19,562 nucleotides of DNA from CAYLLN01 sp040901775. GTDB lineage: Bacteria; Planctomycetota; Planctomycetia; Pirellulales; Pirellulaceae. The notes under the pieces were generated by a model. That model searched no databases, had not been told where the DNA came from, and saw nothing but the letters and a program-made list of their open reading frames with translations. Position 1 is the stretch's first letter, and each line of letters opens with the position of its first letter. A program made the translations under genes and the position numbers. Positions 13,221 to 19,562 of the stretch are shown in pieces. Location of the stretch: NCBI GenBank assembly GCA_040901775.1, contig JBBDYF010000189.1:1-19562 (forward strand), given 5' to 3'.

Positions 13221-14636
13221 ATGGCTACTGACATCCTCTCTCCGACCATCGCCGATCCTGTCGGCGAGATTAACAAATACGACTTCCGCACCGAGTCGAA
13301 GCCGGTCTTTCGCGCCCAGAAGGGACTCAATGCCGAGATCGTCAGCCAGATCTCGGAAATGAAGAACGAGCCCGACTGGATGCTGCAATTCCGTCTGCAA
13401 GCGCTGGAAACGTTCTTCGCCAAGCCGATGCCCAAGTGGGGAGGCGACATCGCCCTCGACTTTCAGGACATCTACTACTACCTCAAGCCGGCCGACCACC
13501 AGGGCAAAACCTGGGAGGATGTGCCGGAAGAGATCAAAAAGACGTTCGATCGCCTGGGCATTCCCGAGGCCGAGCGAAAATTCCTTTCGGGCGTGAAGGC
13601 ACAGTTCGAAAGCGAAGTGGTCTATGGCTCGCTGAAGGAAGATCTGGCCGAGAAGGGAGTGCTGTTCACCGATACCGACTCGGCCGTTCGCGACTATCCC
13701 GACCTGGTGCGCGAGTACCTGGCGACGATCATCCCGTCAGACGACAACAAGTTCGCCGCTTTGAACTCGGCCGTCTGGTCCGGCGGTTCGTTCATCTACA
13801 TTCCCAAGGGAGTGAAGATCGACTTTCCGTTGCAAGCCTATTTCCGCATCAATGCCGAGCGGATGGGGCAGTTCGAGCGGACTCTGATCATCGTGGACGA
13901 AGGGGCCAGCGTGCATTACGTCGAGGGCTGCACCGCGCCGATGTATTCGAGCGAGAGTCTGCACTCGGCGGTCGTCGAAATCGTCGTCAAGCGGGGCGCT
14001 CGCTGCCGCTACACGACGATCCAGAACTGGGCCAACAATATCTACAACCTGGTGACTAAGCGAGCGATGGCCTATGCCGACGCCACCATGGAATGGGTCG
14101 ATGGCAACCTCGGCAGCCGGCTGACGATGAAGTATCCCGCCGTCTATCTAATGGAGCCCGGCGCCCACGGCGAGATCCTGTCGATCGCCTTTGCCGGCCA
14201 GGGGCAGCATCAGGACGCGGGGGCCAAGCTGGTGCATTGTGCGCCGAACACCAGCGGCCAGATCATCAGCAAGTCGATCAGCAAAAACGGGGGACGCTCC
14301 AGCTACCGCGGCCTGGTGAAGGTCGAAAAGGGGGCCACCAACGCCAAGTGCAGCGTGGTGTGCGACGCTTTGATTCTCGACTCCAAGAGCCGCAGCGACA
14401 CGTATCCTTACATCGAAATCGCCGAGCAGGATGTTTCGGTCGGCCACGAGGCGAGCGTCTCGCGGATCGGCGAAGAGCAGCTCTTTTATCTGATGAGCCG
14501 CGGCCTGACCGGCGACGAGGCGAGCGCCATGATCGTCAACGGCTTTATCGAGCCGCTGGTGAAAGAACTGCCGATGGAATACGCCGTTGAAATGAACCGG
14601 CTGATTCAATTGCAGATGGAAGGGAGCGTGGGGTAG
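13221..14636 (+). CDS. sufB: Fe-S cluster assembly scaffold SufB
   Basis: Core subunit of the SufB-SufC2-SufD complex on which nascent clusters are built. The 471 residues match the normal SufB length and show the family path: NEPDWMLQFRLQALETF, then WSGGSFIYIPKGVKIDFPLQ (start of the beta-helix), VHYVEGCTAP, and GAHGEILSIAFAGQGQHQDAG. After these come ISKSISKNGGRSSYRGLV and, near the end, SRGLTGDEASAMIVNGFIEP. Cys381 in VVCDALILD aligns by context with the E. coli SufB Cys405 region implicated in accepting sulfur; Cys377 is nearby. The ATG at 13221 gives the expected N-terminus; a second ATG at 13214 is out of frame. It is followed by sufD after 20 bp. Confidence 0.97.
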   Translation: MATDILSPTIADPVGEINKYDFRTESKPVFRAQKGLNAEIVSQISEMKNEPDWMLQFRLQALETFFAKPMPKWGGDIALDFQDIYYYLKPADHQGKTWEDVPEEIKKTFDRLGIPEAERKFLSGVKAQFESEVVYGSLKEDLAEKGVLFTDTDSAVRDYPDLVREYLATIIPSDDNKFAALNSAVWSGGSFIYIPKGVKIDFPLQAYFRINAERMGQFERTLIIVDEGASVHYVEGCTAPMYSSESLHSAVVEIVVKRGARCRYTTIQNWANNIYNLVTKRAMAYADATMEWVDGNLGSRLTMKYPAVYLMEPGAHGEILSIAFAGQGQHQDAGAKLVHCAPNTSGQIISKSISKNGGRSSYRGLVKVEKGATNAKCSVVCDALILDSKSRSDTYPYIEIAEQDVSVGHEASVSRIGEEQLFYLMSRGLTGDEASAMIVNGFIEPLVKELPMEYAVEMNRLIQLQMEGSVG

Positions 14637-14656
14637 AGGCCCCTTTTTTCGGAACA

Positions 14657-15976
14657 ATGACCACGACGCTCACAAAGCCCGGCTTCGACCAGCAAACGTT
14701 CGAGGCATTCTCGCAAAGCCGTAGCGAGCCGGACTGGCTCGCCGAGCAGCGCCGCGATGCTTGGCAGACGTTCCTGGCCAAGGACTGGCCCAATCGCAAC
14801 GAAGAAGAGTGGATCCGCACCGATATCCGGCTGTTCAAGTTGAACCAATTCAGCTTGCCGCTCGGCGAACCGTTAGCGCCCCATGCCGAGCTTGGCACGA
14901 CGGTGCTCACCCAGGGGGTCGAGTTGGCGGGCCGCGCGGTTTCCATCGACAGCCGGCCGGCGCCGGGCAACCTCAAGGCGAAGTGGGCCGACAAAGGGGT
15001 TCTCTTCGGCAGCCTGGATGAATTAGTGCAAACGCACGGCGACCTCATTCGCAAGCATCTCTTTACGCGGGCCGTCGATCCCGGATACGACAAGTTTGCC
15101 GCGCTGGGCGCCGCCTGCTGGTCGGGCGGGCACTTTCTGTACGTGCCGCGGAACGTGACGATCGACGAGCCAGTGCATTGCCTGTCGCACATGACCAATG
15201 GGGGCGTCGATCTGGGGCACATGCTAATCGTGCTCGAAGAAGGGGCCGAAGCGACCGTCATGAACGAGACCGCCAGCGCCCGCCAGGAAGATGGCGGCTT
15301 GCACTGCGGAGCGACCGAAATCATTCTGGCCCCGTCGTCGCGACTGCGGATGGTGGGCCTGCAAAACTGGGGACACGGCGTCTGGCACTTTGCCCATCAA
15401 AAGGCGATTGTCGGCCGCGATGCCTCGTTGCAATGGACGCTGGCCGCCATCGGCAGCCGGCTGGCGAAAGTGAACCAGCATGTCGAGCTGGTCGGCCGCG
15501 GGGCGGAAAGCCAGGTCAATGGGGTGCTATTCACCGAAGGGAAGCAGCACATTTCGTATCACACGCTGCAGCATCACGCGGCCCCCGATTGCCGCAGCGA
15601 TTTTCTGTACAAGTCGGCCCTGCAAGACAAGTCGCGAACGGTCTGGCGGGGAATGATCAGGGTCGATCCGCTGGCGGTACGGACGAACGGCTATCAGCGG
15701 AACGACAACTTGCTGCTCGCCGCCACCGCCCGGGCCGATTCGATTCCCGGCCTGGAAATCCTGTGCGACGACGTCCGCTGCACGCACGGCTCGACCACCG
15801 GCAAGGTCGATGAAGAGCTGATTTTTTACGCCATGGCCCGCGGCCTGACGCGGAAAGAAGCGACGCGGCTGATCGTCAGCGGCTTTTTCCAGCAGATTTT
15901 CGACCGAATCACGATCGAAAGCGTCCGCGAGGCACTCGGCCAGGCAATCATGCGCCGCGTGCGAGAATACGTTTAG
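14657..15976 (+). CDS. sufD: Fe-S cluster assembly protein SufD
   Basis: SufB paralogue that pairs with it and is needed for iron entry into the scaffold. The 439-aa protein has the SufD N-terminal helical region (DWLAEQRRDAWQTFLAKDWP, RNEEEWIRTDIRLF). Its beta-helix follows from about residue 150, with LGAACWSGGHFLYVPRNVTI and later LQNWGHGVWHFAHQKA. The C-terminal hallmark is VRCTHGSTTGKVDEELIFYAMARGL. His377 in CTHG corresponds by context to E. coli SufD His360, required at the SufB interface. It starts 20 bp after sufB and lies in the same operon. The gene ends before a period-7 hairpin repeat that separates it from the Rieske-SufT gene. Confidence 0.96.
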   Translation: MTTTLTKPGFDQQTFEAFSQSRSEPDWLAEQRRDAWQTFLAKDWPNRNEEEWIRTDIRLFKLNQFSLPLGEPLAPHAELGTTVLTQGVELAGRAVSIDSRPAPGNLKAKWADKGVLFGSLDELVQTHGDLIRKHLFTRAVDPGYDKFAALGAACWSGGHFLYVPRNVTIDEPVHCLSHMTNGGVDLGHMLIVLEEGAEATVMNETASARQEDGGLHCGATEIILAPSSRLRMVGLQNWGHGVWHFAHQKAIVGRDASLQWTLAAIGSRLAKVNQHVELVGRGAESQVNGVLFTEGKQHISYHTLQHHAAPDCRSDFLYKSALQDKSRTVWRGMIRVDPLAVRTNGYQRNDNLLLAATARADSIPGLEILCDDVRCTHGSTTGKVDEELIFYAMARGLTRKEATRLIVSGFFQQIFDRITIESVREALGQAIMRRVREYV

Positions 15977-15981
15977 CAAGC

Positions 15982-16057
15982 CCTAAATCCTAAGCCCTAA
16001 TGACTAATGGATAAGCTTCCTCATTAGTCATTAGGATTTAGTCATTAGCCATTACCC
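15982..16057. repeat. Period-7 palindromic repeat between sufD and the Rieske-SufT gene
   Basis: The gap fills with heptamers CCTAAAT, CCTAAGC, CCTAATG, ACTAATG, a 13-nt centre, then ATTAGTC, ATTAGGA, TTTAGTC, ATTAGCC, ATTACCC. The two halves are inverse complements. The core is a perfect 13-bp stem, CTAATGACTAATG at 15997-16009 with 16022-16034, and a 12-nt loop containing AAGCTT. It ends four bases before the ATG at 16061. Confidence 0.92.
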
Positions 16058-16060
16058 AAC

Positions 16061-16858
16061 ATGTCCGAATTTGTTCGCGTCGTCTCCGTGACGGATCTTT
16101 CCGACCCCGGCCAACTGCTGATGGAGGTCGAGGATCGGCTCGTCGTGCTGATGAAGGTCGGGGGCGAGTTTTTCTGCCTGGACGACGTTTGCACCCACGA
16201 CGGCGGCCCGCTGTCGGACGGCCGGCTCGACGATCACACCATCGCCTGCCCGCGGCACGGCGCGAAGTTCGACATTCGCACCGGCCGGGTTCTGTCGATG
16301 CCGGCCACCGAGGACACCGTGGCCCACGAGGTGGAACTGCGCGGCGACGAGGTCTGGATCCGCATCAACGACGGCGAAACGTCGCCGGCTGGCCGGACCA
16401 CCGCCACGATCCCGGCGCAGGCCGCGCCCGCCGCTCCGGTGAAAGGCAAAACAGAAACGTCCGCCAACACCGGCGTTGCAGCGACGCCCAGTACGCCCGC
16501 GGTTGCGCCGGCCGCCAAATTGGCCACGAAAGCAGTTCAAGGATCGATCTCCGAAGATCTGGTCCGCGAGGAACTGAAAAAGGTGATCGACCCGGAACTG
16601 TTTATCAACATTGTCGATCTGGGGCTGATCTACAACGTCGATCTGGTACCCGTCGACGACGGCAAGGTGAAATGCAAAATCGACATGACGATGACCAGCC
16701 CGATGTGCCCCGCCGGCCCGCAAATGATTGCCAACAGCAAGCAGGTGCTGGGCCTGGTCGAGGGGATGGGCGAGGTCGAAGTCAAAATCGTCCTCGATCC
16801 CCCGTGGACGCCCGACAAGATGACTCAGGACGCACGGGATCAACTTGGAATCTTCTAA
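16061..16858 (+). CDS. Rieske [2Fe-2S] domain fused to SufT (DUF59/MIP18) domain
   Basis: A 265-aa two-domain protein. Residues 1-110 form a Rieske ferredoxin with both cluster-binding boxes, C44-T-H46 (CTHDGGPLSDG) and C63-P-R-H66 (CPRHGAKFD), of the soluble dioxygenase-ferredoxin type. A Pro/Ala/Thr-rich flexible linker spans about 122-160. Residues 162-265 form a DUF59/MIP18 domain: DPELFINIVDLGLIYN from 177 and the conserved Cys216 in TSPMCPAGPQM, ending DPPWTPDKMTQDARDQLGIF. Stand-alone SufT proteins act in Fe-S maturation, and MIP18 (Cia2) in eukaryotic cluster targeting. Linkage behind sufBCD supports a carrier or electron-supply role in assembly. Both domain identities are clear; that the Rieske part donates electrons or holds a cluster in transit to SufT is inference. 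Confidence 0.93.
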   Translation: MSEFVRVVSVTDLSDPGQLLMEVEDRLVVLMKVGGEFFCLDDVCTHDGGPLSDGRLDDHTIACPRHGAKFDIRTGRVLSMPATEDTVAHEVELRGDEVWIRINDGETSPAGRTTATIPAQAAPAAPVKGKTETSANTGVAATPSTPAVAPAAKLATKAVQGSISEDLVREELKKVIDPELFINIVDLGLIYNVDLVPVDDGKVKCKIDMTMTSPMCPAGPQMIANSKQVLGLVEGMGEVEVKIVLDPPWTPDKMTQDARDQLGIF

Positions 16859-16870
16859 AAGCTCCCCCGA

Positions 16871-16922
16871 AGCGCGACCACTGGTCGCGGCTATGCAGCG
16901 CGACCACTGGTCGCGGTTATGC
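16871..16922. repeat. Tandem 26-bp palindromic repeats at a convergent junction
   Basis: Two adjacent 26-bp units, 16871-16896 and 16897-16922, are identical but for one C/T difference. Each contains the palindrome CGCGACCACTGGTCGCG (8-bp arms around one central base). They fill the gap between the stop of the Rieske-SufT gene and the stop of the ABC permease on the other strand. No T-tract follows, so they are REP-like hairpins rather than standard intrinsic terminators, though bidirectional termination or mRNA 3'-end protection is possible. Confidence 0.9.
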
Positions 16923-16923
16923 A

Positions 16924-17889
16924 TCACAGCGGGGCCGGCAGGTCGCGCCGGTGAAAGACAATGCCCGCGGCCACATAGCCAGTCAGGGCGACTCCCAGCA
17001 GGATCAGGTTGTAGCCCAGCGGTCCCAGTTCGACCAGCGCCCCGTCGGCATAGCGGGCCAGGCTCCACGTTTCGCCGGGCGAGCGCACCGCGATGGCGAT
17101 GAAGACCTGCGGCTCGTAAGCCGACAGCAGCGACAATTTGCGCATCCAGCCGAGGTGTTCAAAGGCGATCCCCAAGATCTTCAAGATCATGCTCGCGACG
17201 AACAGCCCGGCGACAATGCCGATCGTCCGCCAGCGATACCGGTCACAAGCGCTGACCAGCGTGCTGACGCCCGCCACCGCCACGCCGAAGCAAAACAGGT
17301 TGAAGGCACCGGGCAAGAAGACGAGCGGATCGACCTTGTCGCGCATCGGCGTTTCGATCGTTCCCGGCGACTGGATGGGCAGCGTAATCGCCGGCAACAG
17401 CGGCAGTTTCAGTTGCGGCGGGGGAATGCTCTCCTCGACGGTGGCGCTGTGGATTCCCAGCCAGGTGCCGGCCCACGTGCCCGCGGCCAATAGCGCCAGG
17501 CAGGTGATGGTTACCAAAGCCTGCGTATAGAGCACCTGCAATCGGCTGATCGGCTGGGCGAGCAGCATCTCGAGCGTGCCGCGGTTCAGTTCTCCGCTGA
17601 CGGCGTCCGATCCCCGCGCGATGGCGAAGATCGAGATGCCGAACAGCACGATGGGCTCGTCGTAACCGACCGCAATGCGTCCCGTGTAGGTCAGCAGATG
17701 CGAAAGTGGAACGGGAAGGAATTTTCCCCATTGATCCCACAGGTGCCCGATAATTCCGGCGAAATCGACCATCTCGATCGACGCCACGATAAACACTCGC
17801 ACCCAGCAAAACGCGAATACGAGCAGCAAACTCGCCCCGAACAGGAGGCGCGCTTCAAGCAGACACTTTTTTAGTACGGCGGCGTTCAA
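16924..17889 (-). CDS. ABC-2 type transporter permease
   Basis: A 321-aa integral membrane subunit of an ABC-2 exporter. About six hydrophobic helices are visible: LLFGASLLLVFAFCWVRVFIV near the N-terminus, PIVLFGISIFAIARGSD, ITCLALLAAGTWAGTWLGI, then two around 195-240, and GYNLILLGVALTGYVAAGIV near the end. The segment AVSGELNRGTLEMLLAQPISR between helices is the usual cytoplasmic coupling region of COG1277-type permeases. A non-membrane loop with Pro-rich sequence (about 148-185) is likely periplasmic. The ATPase gene lies directly upstream on the same strand, with a 48-bp gap. The substrate is unknown. Some relatives take part in multidrug, nitrous-oxide-type (NosY) or lipid export, but nothing here selects one. 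Confidence 0.88.
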   Translation of the reverse strand: MNAAVLKKCLLEARLLFGASLLLVFAFCWVRVFIVASIEMVDFAGIIGHLWDQWGKFLPVPLSHLLTYTGRIAVGYDEPIVLFGISIFAIARGSDAVSGELNRGTLEMLLAQPISRLQVLYTQALVTITCLALLAAGTWAGTWLGIHSATVEESIPPPQLKLPLLPAITLPIQSPGTIETPMRDKVDPLVFLPGAFNLFCFGVAVAGVSTLVSACDRYRWRTIGIVAGLFVASMILKILGIAFEHLGWMRKLSLLSAYEPQVFIAIAVRSPGETWSLARYADGALVELGPLGYNLILLGVALTGYVAAGIVFHRRDLPAPL

Positions 17890-17901
17890 CGTGGGAGGCC
17901 A

Positions 17902-17922
17902 GGGGTCAGGGGTCAGGGGTCG
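17902..17922. repeat. Heptamer repeat between ABC ATPase and permease genes
   Basis: GGGGTCA occurs twice perfectly (17902-17908, 17909-17915) and once as GGGGTCG (17916-17922). It lies in the 48-bp gap, 13 bp upstream of the permease start on the minus strand, and again has a 7-bp period. Confidence 0.8.
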
Positions 17923-17928
17923 GGCGAG

Positions 17929-17948
17929 CGGGAGGCGTCAGCCTCCCG
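17929..17948. repeat. Hairpin spanning the stop codon of the ABC ATPase gene
   Basis: CGGGAGGC (17929-17936) and GCCTCCCG (17941-17948) are perfect 8-bp arms around a 4-nt loop, GTCA. On the minus strand the loop contains the TGA stop of the ATPase gene (17940-17938). No T-tract is present. It could slow 3' decay of the ATPase message or reduce permease expression. Confidence 0.8.
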
Positions 17949-18894
17949 ATAACGCTGCCGCTTGAACAGAGGTGATCTTACCGGCCGGCTCACACCGGCC
18001 GCTCGCCGGTTCCATCTCCGCGTGGAACCGGTCGTAAACGGCTCGCAAGCCGATCGGCTCGATGCGAATGTCGGCCAGCGGCAGCGTTGCCAGCCAACCC
18101 AGCAGCGGCGCAAGTTCGCCAGGTGTTTCCAGCACGGCTTCGCGCTGGCTGCTGCGAACAATGGTCAATTGGCCTCGCAGCAAGTCGGGAATTGCGGGCA
18201 GCGGGCCAGTCAAGCTGGCCACGATCCGGTGCTGAAGCCGCAATTGGTTCATGGCCTGCGTATGCACCAGTTGGCCTGCCCGCAGGATGACGACGCGGTC
18301 GCAAACTTCTTCGACCTCGGACAAGACGTGCGACGAAAACAAGACCGTTTTGCCGGCCGCCCGCGCCTCGGCCACGAGGGCCAGCACGGTCGAACGGACG
18401 GTGGGATCGAGATTGGCCGTCGGCTCGTCGAGAATGTAGATGGGCGTCTGGGCGGCCAGCGTCGCCGCCAGGGCCAGCTTTTGTTTCATGCCGGTGGACA
18501 TGAAACTGACCTTCCGCGACAGATCGAGCTCCAGCCGCCCGGCCAATTCGAGCGACCGTCGAAGGTTGCCATCCGGACGAATCTCGGCGAAAAAGGCGAG
18601 CGCCTCGCGGCCCCGCATGTGCGGAAACATCGAGGCTTCTGCTGGCAGATAAGCGACCTGCCGACGAACTTCCACGCTACGCCGCATGCAGTCGAGGCCA
18701 CCGACAGTTGCCCGCCCTGAAGTTGGCTTCAAATAACCCAACAGGAGGCGAATCAGCGTCGTTTTTCCCGCTCCGTTTGGGCCTAGCAGTCCAAACACTT
18801 CCCCCACCTGGATCGAGAGCGAACACTCGCGGAGGGCGGCGACCGACCCGTATATCTTCGTTAATTCGCGGGTTTCTACGATCACGCCGGCCAT
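17938..18894 (-). CDS. ABC transporter ATP-binding protein (ABC-2 exporter)
   Basis: A 318-aa ATPase partner of the downstream permease. Residues 1-220 form a canonical nucleotide-binding domain: Walker A GPNGAGKTT, Q-loop VAYLPAEASMFPHM, signature STGMKQKLALA (the STGM form common in CcmA/NatA-type ATPases), Walker B IYILDEPTANLDP and H-loop SSHVLSEVEEV. The last ~95 residues form an accessory alpha/beta domain seen in many ABC-2 ATPases. The ATG at 18894 gives MAGVIVETRELTKIYG; the open frame continues to 18993, but those 33 residues do not resemble the family. A GTG at 18885, with AGGA eight bases upstream, is an equally plausible start. It is co-oriented with the permease, so an export operon of two genes is likely. 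Confidence 0.93.
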   Translation of the reverse strand: MAGVIVETRELTKIYGSVAALRECSLSIQVGEVFGLLGPNGAGKTTLIRLLLGYLKPTSGRATVGGLDCMRRSVEVRRQVAYLPAEASMFPHMRGREALAFFAEIRPDGNLRRSLELAGRLELDLSRKVSFMSTGMKQKLALAATLAAQTPIYILDEPTANLDPTVRSTVLALVAEARAAGKTVLFSSHVLSEVEEVCDRVVILRAGQLVHTQAMNQLRLQHRIVASLTGPLPAIPDLLRGQLTIVRSSQREAVLETPGELAPLLGWLATLPLADIRIEPIGLRAVYDRFHAEMEPASGRCEPAGKITSVQAAALSGG

Positions 18895-18923
18895 CCTGAC
18901 GAGCAAAAGGCACCACGCCCAAC

Positions 18924-18952
18924 ATTGTTGGCCCCCCGGCGACAACTGGCAA
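18924..18952 (-). promoter_or_regulatory. Candidate promoter of the ABC exporter operon
   Basis: On the minus strand TTGCCA (plus 18947-18952) and AACAAT (plus 18924-18929) are 17 bp apart. The predicted start near 18917 leaves a 5' leader of about 23-30 nt before the ATPase start. Hexamers match consensus at 5 of 6 and 4 of 6. Confidence 0.45.
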
Positions 18953-19052
18953 CCCGGCACGATCGGCCGCAATGGCGTCGGAAATGGTGCCACGGGACGA
19001 AAACGCTGTTACCATAGGTCCAGCGGGCCATGGCACCGGGAGTCTTCACGCG

Positions 19053-19562
19053 ATGAATCAGCCGATCGAGCACCTGCCGTCGGTGGAGTCTCGCGAAGCG
19101 CCGGTCGCCGGAAACGTCGAACCGAACAGCCGTGGCGCGATCGCCGTGGAAATCGAGAGCAGCGATCTGCGTCGGGCCGAGGCGGCGCTGCACGAGTCGG
19201 AACAACGGCTCCGCAACATTACCGAAAATGCCCCCGACATCATCTTGCAGGCCGCGCGCGACGGCACGATCACGTACTGCAATCGCGTCTATCCGCCGTA
19301 CACGCTGGAGCAGACGATCGGCTCCAAGTGCGAGGACTGGGTTCCGCCCGATTGCCGTGCGCAAGTGCGCGACGCGATCGAGCGCGTTTTCGTACACGGC
19401 GAGCGCTCGCATTACGAGACGGCCGGGGTCGGTCGCAACGGCGAACTGGTCTGGTACTCGTCCCGAATCAGCCCGGTAATTATCGAGGGGCAAGTCGCGT
19501 CGGCGATTCGTAACCGTTCACACCCCGAGGGGTTGAGCGGAGGAAATTGGTCTTCGCGCGGA
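19053..19562 (+). CDS. PAS-domain protein, N-terminal part (cut by window edge, possibly interrupted)
   Basis: The 170 visible codons begin with about 40 polar residues, then a short helix (DLRRAEAALHESEQRLRNIT) that typically precedes a PAS fold. The PAS domain follows: ENAPDIILQAARDGTITYCN, a segment ending WVPPDCRAQVRDAIERVF, and RNGELVWYSSRISPVIIEGQ. This is the start of a PAS sensor, probably a hybrid or simple histidine kinase or a diguanylate cyclase; the output domain is outside. GGGAG lies 10 nt before the ATG. After GQVASAI (about 19509) the usual 'ATDITERK' end of a PAS is replaced by unrelated residues, although the frame stays open to the edge, so the gene may be disrupted. It is divergent from the ABC exporter, with a 158-bp shared upstream region. 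Confidence 0.75.
   Translation, partial: MNQPIEHLPSVESREAPVAGNVEPNSRGAIAVEIESSDLRRAEAALHESEQRLRNITENAPDIILQAARDGTITYCNRVYPPYTLEQTIGSKCEDWVPPDCRAQVRDAIERVFVHGERSHYETAGVGRNGELVWYSSRISPVIIEGQVASAIRNRSHPEGLSGGNWSSRG
19511..19562 (+). mobile_element. Possible left end of an IS66-type element inside the PAS gene
   Basis: The sequence switches from PAS coding to GTAACCGTTCACACCCC at 19511. IS66-family elements begin with GTAA followed by a G/C base and CG, and this start fits. Only 52 bp are visible, with no transposase, matching end or target duplication, so this is a weak call. Confidence 0.25.

Noticed and set aside
16871..16922. Intrinsic terminator pair for the convergent genes
   Set aside because: Stems are good, but there is no T-tract on either strand, so a classical Rho-independent terminator is not supported.
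1..19562. tRNA or rRNA genes
   Set aside because: No cloverleaf with a conserved TTCRANY T-loop or rRNA-like segment was recognised by eye on either strand.

Overview
The window reads as chromosomal DNA from a GC-rich Planctomycetota bacterium, most likely near Pirellulales. This rests on three things: the gene repertoire (DUF4058, an NSS transporter with a tiny partner, a DUF900 hydrolase lipoprotein, ISKra4-type remnants), intergenic arrays with a 7-bp period, and weak use of Shine-Dalgarno sites. The placement is inference from protein and repeat style, because no rRNA or other marker is present.

Left part, minus strand (1-3383): a biosynthetic operon read right to left. It has a sigma70-like promoter, a 30-codon leader ORF rich in branched-chain residues, a terminator hairpin with a T-tract, cimA (citramalate synthase), a DUF4058 gene, and the start of valS, which overlaps the DUF4058 stop codon. 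The leader segment around its stop codon can pair with the 5' arm of the terminator (11 of 12 bases). This is the layout of a ribosome-mediated attenuator, and it is the most interesting signal in the window.

Middle (3519-8908): a decayed ISKra4-like transposase; a lipoprotein-type DUF900 alpha/beta hydrolase carrying two membrane helices inside its hydrolase domain; fthC (minus); and dus (plus). A frameshifted small gene follows, and then a second, diverged copy of only the last 79 codons of dus.

Right-middle (8812-10660): a Na+-dependent NSS transporter and a 53-aa single-helix protein that is probably its small subunit.

10751-16858: a Fe-S cluster assembly operon. Its order is sufR-like regulator (with a perfect palindrome over its -35), an isolated nuoB, sufC, sufB, sufD, and a Rieske-SufT (DUF59/MIP18) fusion. 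Together these encode the SufBCD scaffold, a probable Fe-S sensing repressor, one Fe-S client subunit of complex I, and a maturation/electron-transfer protein. No SufS or SufU/SufE is in the window.

Right end: twin palindromic repeats at a convergent junction, a minus-strand ABC-2 exporter pair (ATPase then permease), and the start of a PAS-domain sensor gene. Its sequence stops looking like PAS about 50 bp before the window edge, possibly at an IS66-type insertion end. Period-7 repeats recur at five gene junctions with unrelated consensus sequences, and the three longest contain inverted halves.
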